Part shown: one piece after another, positions 52,366 to 61,088 of the stretch
Layout: each line of letters opens with the position of its first letter
Position numbering within the stretch: the first letter of the stretch is position 1
From: JAPYTK01 sp964401935
Lineage (GTDB): Bacteria > Myxococcota_A > Polyangia > Polyangiales > Polyangiaceae
NCBI GenBank assembly: GCA_964401935.1
Contig: CAYOAL010000036.1
Coordinates: forward strand, 9,256-73,255
Length of the DNA stretch: 64,000 nt
Direction: 5' to 3'
Notes under the pieces: model-generated
The model's input: only the letters and a program-made list of their open reading frames with translations
What the model was told of the DNA's origin: nothing
The model's database searches: none
Translations under genes and position numbers: made by a program

Positions 52366-53784
52366 ATGGCTTCTCACAACATCGGGCCTGGATACGTCAT
52401 CGCGGACAAGTACCGCGTGATCAACCAGCTCGGTGAGGGCGGGATGGGGCAGGTGTACCTCGTCCAGCACATCAAGACCGATGAACGGTTCGCCCTGAAG
52501 ATCCTCAACCCGTCGGTGGCAAAGACCGCCACCACGCGCGAGCGCTTCCGACGCGAGGCGAAGACCCCTGCGCGCATCGACAGCGACCACGTGTGTCGCG
52601 TCGTCGACACCGACATCGCCACCGATCTCGAGAGCGCTCCTTTCCTGGTGATGGAGTATCTCCGAGGTCAGAACCTGCAGGACCTCAGCGACGAGCTCGG
52701 GCCGCTGCCTCCCCGCGAGGTGCTGGTCTACTTGCGTCAGATGGCGATCGCGCTCGACAAGGCGCACGCCATCGGAATCGTCCACCGCGATCTCAAGCCC
52801 GAGAACCTGTTCCTGACGACGCGCGACGACGGCACCCCGTGCCTGAAAATCCTCGACTTCGGGATCGCCAAGCTGAGCGGCGCCACCGGCGACCTCGCCT
52901 TCGTGAAGGCCACTCAGACCGGCGACGTGTTCGGAACCCCGATGTACATGTCGCCCGAGCAGTGCAAATCGGAGGCGGAGAAGATCTCGGCGCAGTCCGA
53001 CATCTGGGCTCTCGGTCTCATCGCCCATCGCCTCCTCACCGGCGACGATTTTTGGACCGCCAACACCCTCACGCACCTCATCGCCCAGATCGCCTACGAG
53101 CCGATGCCCACCGCCGCCGAGCGGGGCGCCGACTTCGGGCCGGCCTACGAGGCCTGGTTCCAGCGCTGCTGCAACCGCGACGTGAGCCAGCGCTTCGCCA
53201 GCGCAGGCGAGGCGGTGCGCGCGCTGCAAGAGGCCTTCGGCTACACCGCGGAGTCGACCGGCCAGCTCTCGCACGCGCTCGTGGCCGCCGAGCTCGCGCG
53301 CGCCGCCCTCGTGTCGAGCGCAGGGCGCGTCACCGACGACCCGATGCATCAGACGTCGGAGGCGCTCACGCTCGACAGCGTCGAGCCGAGACGCGCTCGA
53401 CCTCGACGCACACCCCTCGTGGCGGCGGGCGTCCTCGCGGTGGTGGTTGGAGGCGTGGCGGCGTGGTTCAGCGGGGTCGGCAGAGGTGAGGTGATCGCTG
53501 CGGATCCGGAGCCATCGACCACGCCGACCGGCGACGTCACCGAGCGACGCCCCGCCGCGCCCAGCGAGCCCGAGGCCTCCCGGTCCGCCGCCCCTCCGGC
53601 CGGCTCGGTCCCAGCGCTCGAGCCCTCCGACACCCCGCCGCTAGCCGCCTCCTCGAGCGAGGCGCCGTCGCCACCGCCGGTGCCGGTACGGCCTTGGTCC
53701 AAGCCGCCTGCTCCCGCACCCCTCCCCGTGCCACCGAGCCCGAAGCCGGATAAGCCGGTCGATCCCCTCGACGGGCGGATGTAA
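52366..53784 (+). CDS. Membrane-anchored Ser/Thr protein kinase
   Basis: The ATG at 52366 is preferred to the TTG at 52360. The kinase domain (about residues 12-280) has the glycine loop GEGGMGQVYLV, the ATP-binding Lys in FALKILNPS, HRDLKPEN, the Mg-binding DFGIAKL and GTPMYMSPEQ. A helical segment follows, then one membrane segment (PLVAAGVLAVVVGGVAAW). A Pro/Ser/Ala-rich extracellular tail has no recognised sensor. The next gene, 139 bases on, is an FHA-domain activator, which could bind phospho-Thr made by this kinase. Confidence 0.9.
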   Translation: MASHNIGPGYVIADKYRVINQLGEGGMGQVYLVQHIKTDERFALKILNPSVAKTATTRERFRREAKTPARIDSDHVCRVVDTDIATDLESAPFLVMEYLRGQNLQDLSDELGPLPPREVLVYLRQMAIALDKAHAIGIVHRDLKPENLFLTTRDDGTPCLKILDFGIAKLSGATGDLAFVKATQTGDVFGTPMYMSPEQCKSEAEKISAQSDIWALGLIAHRLLTGDDFWTANTLTHLIAQIAYEPMPTAAERGADFGPAYEAWFQRCCNRDVSQRFASAGEAVRALQEAFGYTAESTGQLSHALVAAELARAALVSSAGRVTDDPMHQTSEALTLDSVEPRRARPRRTPLVAAGVLAVVVGGVAAWFSGVGRGEVIAADPEPSTTPTGDVTERRPAAPSEPEASRSAAPPAGSVPALEPSDTPPLAASSSEAPSPPPVPVRPWSKPPAPAPLPVPPSPKPDKPVDPLDGRM

Positions 53785-53923
53785 GGTTTCGAACCGGCCC
53801 CTGGCGCCGGCGAAGTACCATGTCCCACCTCGACATGCTCAAGGTCTGCCAACGAACGCTCCGCCAAGGTGCGGGTCCCGCCGGGGAGCTGCTCGCGCCG
53901 ACGTCAGGCCGCGGGGAGTCGCC

Positions 53924-55339
53924 GTGAACGGACCGAAGGAGCCCGCACCCCCCGCCGGATCGCCCCGCTCGCGACCCCACGGCACGCAGGCGATGGCCGC
54001 ACGGCCGGAGGTGCGTCGGCTCGAGAAGATCCAGGTGACCATCGTCGACACCCCCGACGAGGCGAAGAGGGGGCAGTCGTTCACGTTCGCGCGCGACGAG
54101 GTGCGCTTCGGCGCCTCTCCCGAGGCCGACATCTTCGTGAACGATCGCTCGGTGTCGCGCGAGCACCTCGCCATTCGCGCCTGCGACGCTGGCTGGACGC
54201 TCAGCGACCTCGGGAGCACCAACGGCACCTACATCGGCGAGATGCGCATCGATCGGGTGACCGTCCGCGACGCGGTGCTCTTGCGCACCGGTAAGACGAT
54301 GCTCCGCCTCGAGCCGCTCGGCGAGCACGTCGAGCAGGAGATGTCGAGCGCCCACCGCTTCGGCCGCATGCTCGGCCAGAGCCCGACCATGCGCGAGATG
54401 TTCGCCGTGCTCGAGAAGGTGGCGGGGAGCGATCTCACCGTGCTCATCGAGGGCGAGACCGGCACCGGCAAGGAGCTCGCCGCCGAGGGCCTCCACACCC
54501 ACAGCACCCGCACCGGGTCGTTCGTCACGCTCAACTGCGGCGCCATTCCTCGCGAGCTCATCGAGAGCGAGCTGATGGGGCACGTGAAGGGGGCCTTTAC
54601 GGGCGCCGTGAGCGACCGCCCCGGGGCGTTCGTGTCGGCCCACGGCGGCACGGTGTTCCTCGACGAGGTGGGCGAGCTCCCGCTCGACATGCAGGCCAAG
54701 CTCTTGCGTGTGCTCGAGCGCCGCGAGGTGAAGCCAGTGGGCTCCGATCACAGCATCCCCGTGAACGTGCGCGTGGTGGCGGCCACCAACAAGAACCTCG
54801 CTCACGACGCCGAGCGCGGTGTATTTCGGCAAGATTTATACTTCCGCCTCGCGGTGGTGGTGGTGCGGATCCCACCGCTCAGGACGCGCATCGAAGACAT
54901 CCCCATGCTCGTGCAGCACATCCAGGACGAGCTCAACCGTCGGCGGGTGGCCTCCGGTCAGCCTCAGCTCACGCCGCTCGGCGAGAACGCGCTCGCGATG
55001 CTGCTCCGCTACGAGTTTCCCGGCAACGTGCGCGAGCTGCGCAACATCGTGGAGCGCTGGTGCGTGCTCGGCCCCCAGAGCGCGCCTGGCAACCCCGCGG
55101 TGCGCTCGGGCGTCACCGATCACGGCAACGACGGGGGGCTCCCCACGGTGGTGGACGACGCGCTGCTGAAGGTGCCGTACCACGAGGCCAAAGACGTGTG
55201 GATCGAGCGGTTCGAGCGCGCTTACGTGGAGCATGCCCTCGATGTGGCTGGCGGCAACGTGTCGCAGGCAGCCCGCGACACCGGGGTCGATCGGCGCCAC
55301 CTGCAGCGGCTGATGGCCCGCTACGACATCAAGAAGTGA
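53924..55339 (+). CDS. FHA-domain sigma-54-dependent transcription activator
   Basis: The GTG start has GGGGAG upstream. An N-terminal FHA domain (about 50-130; FGASPEADIFVNDRSVSREH, LGSTNGTYIGE) should bind phosphothreonine. The AAA+ domain has Walker A GETGTGKE, the sigma-54-binding loop KGAFTGAVSDRPG, and Walker B GTVFLDEVGELP. A C-terminal Fis-type helix-turn-helix (VSQAARDTGVDRRHLQRLMA) binds DNA. The protein therefore has the parts of a kinase-controlled enhancer-binding protein common in myxobacteria. The kinase 139 bases upstream is the obvious candidate partner. Confidence 0.93.
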   Translation: MNGPKEPAPPAGSPRSRPHGTQAMAARPEVRRLEKIQVTIVDTPDEAKRGQSFTFARDEVRFGASPEADIFVNDRSVSREHLAIRACDAGWTLSDLGSTNGTYIGEMRIDRVTVRDAVLLRTGKTMLRLEPLGEHVEQEMSSAHRFGRMLGQSPTMREMFAVLEKVAGSDLTVLIEGETGTGKELAAEGLHTHSTRTGSFVTLNCGAIPRELIESELMGHVKGAFTGAVSDRPGAFVSAHGGTVFLDEVGELPLDMQAKLLRVLERREVKPVGSDHSIPVNVRVVAATNKNLAHDAERGVFRQDLYFRLAVVVVRIPPLRTRIEDIPMLVQHIQDELNRRRVASGQPQLTPLGENALAMLLRYEFPGNVRELRNIVERWCVLGPQSAPGNPAVRSGVTDHGNDGGLPTVVDDALLKVPYHEAKDVWIERFERAYVEHALDVAGGNVSQAARDTGVDRRHLQRLMARYDIKK

Positions 55340-55415
55340 CCGGTGCGGGGGCCCCGCTGCTTGCCCTTGGGCGCGCCGCCTTGCGTTCGGGCTCCAGCCT
55401 GGATAGCAGTCGGGC

Positions 55416-56369
55416 GTGACCTTTCAGGAAATCATCCTCGCGCTCGCCGACTTCTGGAACCAACGCGGGTGCCTCATCGTGCAGCCGTACAACTCGGAGG
55501 TGGGAGCGGGCACGTTCAACCCCGCCACCTTCCTGCGCGCGCTGGGTCCGGAGCCGTGGAACGTGGGGTACGTGGAGCCGTCGCGTCGACCCACCGACGG
55601 CCGCTACGGCGACAACCCGAACCGGCTCCAGCAGTTTCACCAGTTCCAGGTGATCCTCAAGCCGAGCCCCCTCGACATCCAAGATCTCTACCTCGAGTCG
55701 CTGCGCGCGCTCGGCACCGACCCCATGGAGCACGACGTGCGGTTCGTCGAGGACGACTGGGAGTCGCCCACCCTCGGGGCGTGGGGGCTCGGGTGGCAGG
55801 TGTGGCTCGATGGGCTCGAGATCTCCCAGTTCACCTACTTCCAGCAGGTGGGGGGCTTCGACTGCAAGCCGGTGAGCGGCGAGCTCACCTACGGGCTCGA
55901 GCGCATCGCCATGTACCTGCAAGACGTGGATGACGTGTACGCGCTCGAGTATGGCAACGGCGTGCGCTACGGCGAGATCTTCAAGCGGGCGGAGTGGGAG
56001 TGGTCGACCTACAACTTCGAGGAGGCGCCCGTCGAGGCGTACTTCGCTGCCTTCGATCACTACGAGGCGGAGGTGGAGCGGCTCATCCTGCGCGGGGCCA
56101 CCTCGAAGGTGGTGAAGAAGGGCAAGAAGGAGAAGACGGTGCAGGTGATCGATCCCGAGCAGGCGCTGGTGCTGCCAGCCTACGACTGCTTGGTGAAGGC
56201 GTCGCACCGGTTCAACGTGCTCGACGCGCGCGGCGCCATTGGGGTGACCGAGCGGCAGCGCTTCATCGGGAGGGTGCGCGCGCTCGCCCGCCGCGTCGCG
56301 GAGGCCTACCTCCTGCAGCGTGAGCACCTCGGCTTCCCGCTGCTGCGCAAGGCAGACGCCGCGGAGTAG
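55416..56369 (+). CDS. glyQ: Glycyl-tRNA synthetase alpha subunit
   Basis: The class II alpha subunit that, with GlyS, charges tRNA-Gly. MTFQEIILALADFWNQRGC is the usual start, GTFNPATFLRALGPEPWN the active-site motif, with NRLQQFHQFQVILKPSP and QVGGFDCKPVSGELTYGLER later. The GTG start is at 55416. In most bacteria glyS follows directly; here the next gene is on the other strand and no beta subunit is in the window. The gene is otherwise normal, with the C-terminal 30 residues slightly extended. Confidence 0.95.
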   Translation: MTFQEIILALADFWNQRGCLIVQPYNSEVGAGTFNPATFLRALGPEPWNVGYVEPSRRPTDGRYGDNPNRLQQFHQFQVILKPSPLDIQDLYLESLRALGTDPMEHDVRFVEDDWESPTLGAWGLGWQVWLDGLEISQFTYFQQVGGFDCKPVSGELTYGLERIAMYLQDVDDVYALEYGNGVRYGEIFKRAEWEWSTYNFEEAPVEAYFAAFDHYEAEVERLILRGATSKVVKKGKKEKTVQVIDPEQALVLPAYDCLVKASHRFNVLDARGAIGVTERQRFIGRVRALARRVAEAYLLQREHLGFPLLRKADAAE

Positions 56370-56393
56370 GCCACCCCCTCGACACGCGGTGGC
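56370..56393. terminator. Short hairpin after glyQ
   Basis: GCCACC (56370-56375) pairs with GGTGGC (56388-56393) directly after the glyQ stop, between convergent genes. The stem is only 6 bp and there is no U-tract, so activity is uncertain. Confidence 0.3.
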
Positions 56394-56405
56394 GCCGCTC
56401 GACCG

Positions 56406-57236
56406 TCACGAGCCGCTGGCGGCGGAATCGACCACCTTCTTGAACTCGGGGTTGTCGCGGAGCGGCGCCAGCATCGGATCTTCGGCGAGCTTGTCGGGGT
56501 TCGGCAGCTTGCGCTCCACCGCCTCGCGAAGCTTGGCGAGGGCCTTGTCTTGCTCGCCGCGCTGGGCTGCGACGAGGGCGACGCCGTAGGGGCAGGACGC
56601 GGCGTTGGGGACCACCTCGCAGATGTGGTTGAAGGTCTTCTCCGCCTCGTCGTACTGCTTGCCCGCGACGTAGATGCGGCCCAGCGTGAAGAGCACGTCC
56701 TCGCTGCGTCCGCGCAGTCGTCCGGCCTCCTCGCCGTGCTCCACGGCGCAGGGGAGGTCGTCGATCTGCAGGCACACGCGGGCGAGGTTGATGCGCGCGT
56801 CGCCGTCTTTGGGATCGAGCTCGACGAGCTTCTTGAAGCGCTCCCTGGCCTCGGGGAGGGCATCCTGTCGCATCGCGATCATGGCCAGGCCGAGGTGGGC
56901 CTCCCCCAGCTCGCGAGGGCTGCCCGCGCCCACGTCGAGGGCCCGGCCGTAGGCGGTCTTCGCGTCGTCGTAGCGCTCGAGCTCGAACAAGGCCTTGCCC
57001 TTGAGGATCACGAGGGACAGATCGTCGCTCTTGTGTTGGAGGCCCAGCTCGATCTCGGCGAGCGCCTTCTCCGCGTCCCCTCCGCGCAGGTAGGCGTTGG
57101 CACGCACGCGATGCTCGGTGCTCTTGTCGATGCAGCCGAGCGACGACCCAACGAGGCTCGCCCCACCGACCAGCGTCAGACCCCACAGCGCCACGCCGGC
57201 CGCGCGGCCGCGAAAGGGGCCCATCCGTCTGTGCAT
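56406..57236 (-). CDS. TPR-repeat lipoprotein
   Basis: I start it at the ATG at 57236 (MHRRMGPFRG); ATGs at 57248 and 57224 are close alternatives. The signal ends in lipobox SSLGC. At least five TPR units follow (AEKALAEIELGLQHKSDD, ARERFKKLVELDPKDGDARI, DEAEKTFNHICEVVPNAA, DKALAKLREAVERKLPNPDK). TPR arrays mediate protein contacts; outer-membrane assembly or motility roles are common in this group. It is convergent with glyQ and divergent from the methyltransferase. Confidence 0.85.
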   Translation of the reverse strand: MHRRMGPFRGRAAGVALWGLTLVGGASLVGSSLGCIDKSTEHRVRANAYLRGGDAEKALAEIELGLQHKSDDLSLVILKGKALFELERYDDAKTAYGRALDVGAGSPRELGEAHLGLAMIAMRQDALPEARERFKKLVELDPKDGDARINLARVCLQIDDLPCAVEHGEEAGRLRGRSEDVLFTLGRIYVAGKQYDEAEKTFNHICEVVPNAASCPYGVALVAAQRGEQDKALAKLREAVERKLPNPDKLAEDPMLAPLRDNPEFKKVVDSAASGS

Positions 57237-57360
57237 CCATCGGGGCATCGAGCGGGAGTTACTATCCGGCGGCGGCCTGGTCAAGCCGCGCGCCATGAAG
57301 AGATGCCGCCGAGGCCACGAACTGCTTGCTCACGCTCCCCGATTCCGGCACGTCCGAGAC

Positions 57361-59271
57361 ATGGCGAGCAGGCGTCGCAAGGATGGCTCGGGCGGCCTGA
57401 CGCTCGTGTGGCCGGGCAAGACGCGGCCGCTTCGGGGGGACTCGAGGTTCGCCCCCGAGAAAGGCCTCGCTCCGGCGAACGACCTGACGCTCGTGGAGCG
57501 CGTGGATGCCGCGGCCATCGGCGGCGCTCCACACCGAAAGCCGGCGCTGCCGCTCGCGCCGGCGCCAGCGACGACGGGCGCTGGGCCTCTCCACAATCGG
57601 CTCATCTTCGGCGACAACCGCCTCGCGATGGAGGCCCTCCTCGAGCATCACGCGGGGCGGATCGATCTCATCTACATCGATCCGCCTTACGCCACCGGCG
57701 TGAGCTACTACAGTCAGACCGGGCGCTCGGGGGCGGCCATGGAGCGCCGCGCGTACCGCGACGCGCACGCGGGGGGCATGGCTGGCTACGCGCAGTTGAT
57801 GTACGAGCGGCTCGCGCTGATGCACGAGCTCTTGGCCGACGGCGGCGCGATCTTCGTCCACTGCGACTGGCGGGCCAACGCGGTGCTGCGCCTCTTGCTC
57901 GACGAGGTGTTCGGGCCGGAGTGCTTTCGCAACGAGATCGTCTGGCGGCGCGCTCCCAACCTCGGGCGCCAAGCCGCGTCCAAGCAGCTCGGTCGCGTGA
58001 TCGACACCATCTTCGTCTACTCGAAGCGCGAAGGGGCGAACTTCCCGGGGCCGGTGCCGCGCCGACGCGCGCCCGTGGAGCTCGACGGCAAGGGCAAGCC
58101 GAAGGGTGCGCGCTGGGACGAAGCGCGCGAGACGTATTTCACCACCGCGCCGCGCGGCGACTACACCGACGACAGCATCGCGAGGTTGCGCGAGGAGGGG
58201 CGCGTCTACGACTCGTCGGCGGGGAAGGTGTACATCAAGTACTTCCTCACCCGCGGCGACGATGGGCGTTGGTACAAGGAACAGCCGGTCGACGCGCTGT
58301 GGGACGACTTCGACGTGAGGCCGCTGCGCCATCGCCCCAAGGCCGAGGCGATGGGGTACGACACCCAGAAGCCGGAGGGGCTCTTGGAGCGGATCATCCG
58401 CTGGGCTTCGCGCCCGGGCGACGTCGTGGCCGACTTCTTCGCTGGCTCGGGCACCACGGCTGCGGTGGCTCACGATCTCGGGCGGCGCTTCATCGCTTGT
58501 GACGATCAGCGCACGGCGATCGAGATCGCGCGGGGGCGCCTCATCGCTCGGGGCGCGAGCTTCGAGGTGTGCTCGGTCGTCCGCCGTGAGCGGAGGTGCT
58601 GGGCCGAGGGCGTCGTCGACGACGCGCGGGCGCTCCTCGAGGCTTATGGCGCCGAGCCGGCAGGGGGGCGCTGGGGAACCAAGCACGGGGCGCGGGTGTA
58701 CGTGGGCCCGGTCGCGGAGGCCATGTCGGACGCGGCGATCGACGCGGTGTGTCGCGAGGCGGGCGGAGGGCGCGTCACCGTGCTCGCGTGGGAGTGGTGC
58801 TCTCACGACGCGGCGTCGCTCAGGAAGCGCGTGAAGGCGGAGCACGACGTGGAGCTCTCGATGCGCACCATCCCCCCCGAGCTCATGCGCACGACCGCGG
58901 GGGCGCCCGCGTTTCTCGAGCGTCCGGAGGTCGAGCTCGAGCTGGTGGCCGACTGCGACCCGCGTCTGCTCGCCGTGCGGCTCCTCGCGGTGCGGGTCCC
59001 GCAGCCCGAGCGCTTCTCGGAAGACAAGAGCAACAAGGGCAACAAGGACGAGGCCACGCCGCTCACATGGGCCGACTTCGTCGACAGCTGGCGGGTCGAC
59101 TTCGAAGGGCGCTCCGACGTGTTCGCGCCGACGTGGCAGGCCACCCGCGAGGGGACGTCGATGGCGCTCGTTACGCCATTTCACCGCTTCACGGCCACGA
59201 CGCGCGTGACGGTGAAGGTGCTCACCGTCTTCGGCGACGAGATCGATCGGACGATCCGCGTGGAGTGCTGA
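57361..59271 (+). CDS. Site-specific DNA methyltransferase, orphan
   Basis: The amino-methyltransferase core has DLIYIDPPYATG (catalytic DPPY) at about residues 100-110 before the SAM-binding DFFAGSGTTAAVAHDLG at about 360-375, the order of type III Mod-like beta methyltransferases. LFGDNRLAMEALL-type residues (LIFGDNRLAMEALLEHHAG) precede DPPY. About 240 extra residues at the C-terminus form an unrecognised domain (CWAEGVVDDARALLEAYG, VLAWEWCSHDAASLR). No restriction subunit is nearby, so this is an orphan MTase, of unknown methylation site. The TGA at 59269-59271 overlaps the next ATG by one base, tying it to a lipoprotein. Confidence 0.85.
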   Translation: MASRRRKDGSGGLTLVWPGKTRPLRGDSRFAPEKGLAPANDLTLVERVDAAAIGGAPHRKPALPLAPAPATTGAGPLHNRLIFGDNRLAMEALLEHHAGRIDLIYIDPPYATGVSYYSQTGRSGAAMERRAYRDAHAGGMAGYAQLMYERLALMHELLADGGAIFVHCDWRANAVLRLLLDEVFGPECFRNEIVWRRAPNLGRQAASKQLGRVIDTIFVYSKREGANFPGPVPRRRAPVELDGKGKPKGARWDEARETYFTTAPRGDYTDDSIARLREEGRVYDSSAGKVYIKYFLTRGDDGRWYKEQPVDALWDDFDVRPLRHRPKAEAMGYDTQKPEGLLERIIRWASRPGDVVADFFAGSGTTAAVAHDLGRRFIACDDQRTAIEIARGRLIARGASFEVCSVVRRERRCWAEGVVDDARALLEAYGAEPAGGRWGTKHGARVYVGPVAEAMSDAAIDAVCREAGGGRVTVLAWEWCSHDAASLRKRVKAEHDVELSMRTIPPELMRTTAGAPAFLERPEVELELVADCDPRLLAVRLLAVRVPQPERFSEDKSNKGNKDEATPLTWADFVDSWRVDFEGRSDVFAPTWQATREGTSMALVTPFHRFTATTRVTVKVLTVFGDEIDRTIRVEC

Positions 59272-61049
59272 TGGCATCGAGTGGGAGCACAGGGTCGGCG
59301 CGGGGAGCGACGTGGACGGGAGGAGCGCGGCGCGCTCGGCTCGACGGGCGCTGCGCTCTCTGGCCGACCTTCGCGTCGCTCGCCGTGCTGTGCTCGCTGG
59401 TGGCCTTGGGGTGCGACAGTTGCAACGAAGCCGCGCGTCCTCCCAAGCCGGCGGTCGTCGACAAGGAGCCGGTCCCCGAGCCGGCGGGCCTCTTGGCCGA
59501 GGCCGTCGTGGCCGCTCCTGGCCGCACGCTCACCGCGCTGCGTAATGCGACGGGGAGCGCTGGCGTGTTCGTCCCGCGCTCGCTGGGGGGCCTCGCCGCC
59601 AACTTGTTTGGGCTCCCTCTCCAGGTCGTGGAGCACTTCGACGAGGAGCGCGCCGCGGTGGCCGCCGCAGCCCTCACCGAGGAGGGCCTGCGCTACGGGG
59701 CGGCGTTTCGGCTGCGCAGCACCTCGATGCTCATCGCCCTGTCCACCAAGGGTGCCGACGCGATGTTCACCACCGACAAGGATCCGAGCCTCCCCGAGGC
59801 GGTGTTCCTCGTCCCCACCGGTCGCGCGTTGCGCAAGCCCGTCTTCGAGACCGTGCTCGTCGTGCTCGACGAGCACCTCGTCGTCGCCGACTCGCGGGAG
59901 GGCGCGCGAAGGCTCGGCCCGTACCTCACGCGGACGCTCGCGCGAGAGCCGACCGCGTCCCCGGCGGTCGACCTGCGCCTCGAGCTGAAAAAGGAGGCGC
60001 TCCGCGAGCCTACCCACAAGCTCTTGTCGCTCGCGCGTGAGACGCTCGTGGCCGCCCCCTTGCCCTCGCACGTGCGCGCGCTCCTCGACCTCGACGGTGG
60101 GTTCGACCGCGTTGGCGAGGTGCTGGGCAAGCTCGACGGCGCCAACGTCACGGTCGCGGTCGACAGCGTGGGGCTGGTGGTCGAGGCGGAGCTCGTCGCG
60201 GGGGCGGGGGCCTTCGACGCGCGCCCGGAGGTGACACCGCTTGGGTTCGCGACCCTCGCCGACGACGTCATGGTCGCGTTGAGCTGGGCCGAGTCGAAGG
60301 CCGCCCGCGACCGCACCACCGCGGGGCGTGCGGCCGCGCTCGATGCGGCGCTCGGCAAGCTGCTCGGGTCGAGTTGGACTCCCGAGAACGAGCAGAGCGT
60401 GCGAGCGGCGCTCGAGAAGCTCGCAAGAGGGCGGGGCAGCACCACCACGATGGGGCTCCGCTGCACCGGGATTGGCCTCACCGGGCTCGCCGCCGGCACC
60501 GTGGACGATCGCGCCGCGCTCGACGGGGCCATCACTGCGCTCACGGCGTTGAGTTTGCACGAGGGGCTCGCCGCCAAGCTGAAGGAGGCCGAGGTGACGT
60601 TCAGCGCCGGCAAGACACGGATCCTCGAGGTGCCCGACGAGGTGTGGCGTTTGCGCTGGAAGCCGGCGGCGCGCCCGGGCGCGGTGGCCGAGGAGATCGA
60701 CATGCTCGCGCTCATCGGGGAGCAGCGGTTCCTCGCCGCGGCGGGGATGGAGACGGTCGACACCTTGCAGCTGTTGCACGCGCCGGTGGCGGAGCGCTCC
60801 CTCGCCCAAAAGAAGCCCATCGTGGACGCCCTCGGTCGTCTCGAGAAGAAGGTGGGCACCGCGCTGTGGCTCGCCGTGATGCTCGATCCGCAAGGCATGC
60901 ACGCGTGCCGTGTCGGCAATCCGGGTGGGGTCTTCGCCGCCCCCGTCGTGCTCGGGATCGGCCCTGGGGGTGAGCGAGCCGCTCGCGCGTACGTGGAGGT
61001 GGCGCGCCCTCTGTTGCGCGTGCTCGCCGACGAGCTGAGCCAACGGTGA
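59271..61049 (+). CDS. Lipoprotein of unknown function coupled to the methyltransferase
   Basis: The ATG at 59271 uses the last base of the methyltransferase stop. After an Arg-rich start, a membrane signal (LAVLCSLVALGC) ends in a lipobox. The 540-residue mature protein is a mix of helices and strands with no known domain. It has several regularly repeated alpha/beta stretches (FETVLVVLDEHLVVADSREG, LARETLVAAPLP, FLAAAGMETVDTLQL). The overall look is of a DUF3352-type lipoprotein, but I cannot name it. The pairing of a DNA modifier and a surface lipoprotein is unusual and may be simple operon sharing. Confidence 0.7.
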   Translation: MASSGSTGSARGATWTGGARRARLDGRCALWPTFASLAVLCSLVALGCDSCNEAARPPKPAVVDKEPVPEPAGLLAEAVVAAPGRTLTALRNATGSAGVFVPRSLGGLAANLFGLPLQVVEHFDEERAAVAAAALTEEGLRYGAAFRLRSTSMLIALSTKGADAMFTTDKDPSLPEAVFLVPTGRALRKPVFETVLVVLDEHLVVADSREGARRLGPYLTRTLAREPTASPAVDLRLELKKEALREPTHKLLSLARETLVAAPLPSHVRALLDLDGGFDRVGEVLGKLDGANVTVAVDSVGLVVEAELVAGAGAFDARPEVTPLGFATLADDVMVALSWAESKAARDRTTAGRAAALDAALGKLLGSSWTPENEQSVRAALEKLARGRGSTTTMGLRCTGIGLTGLAAGTVDDRAALDGAITALTALSLHEGLAAKLKEAEVTFSAGKTRILEVPDEVWRLRWKPAARPGAVAEEIDMLALIGEQRFLAAAGMETVDTLQLLHAPVAERSLAQKKPIVDALGRLEKKVGTALWLAVMLDPQGMHACRVGNPGGVFAAPVVLGIGPGGERAARAYVEVARPLLRVLADELSQR

Positions 61050-61088
61050 CGCGGGCGCTCCGGTTTCGGCCGCGCCGGCACCGCGCGG

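Noticed and set aside
55340..55415. T-box or glycine riboswitch before glyQ
   Set aside because: Only 76 bases lie between the genes, and I see no conserved T-box or glycine aptamer core.
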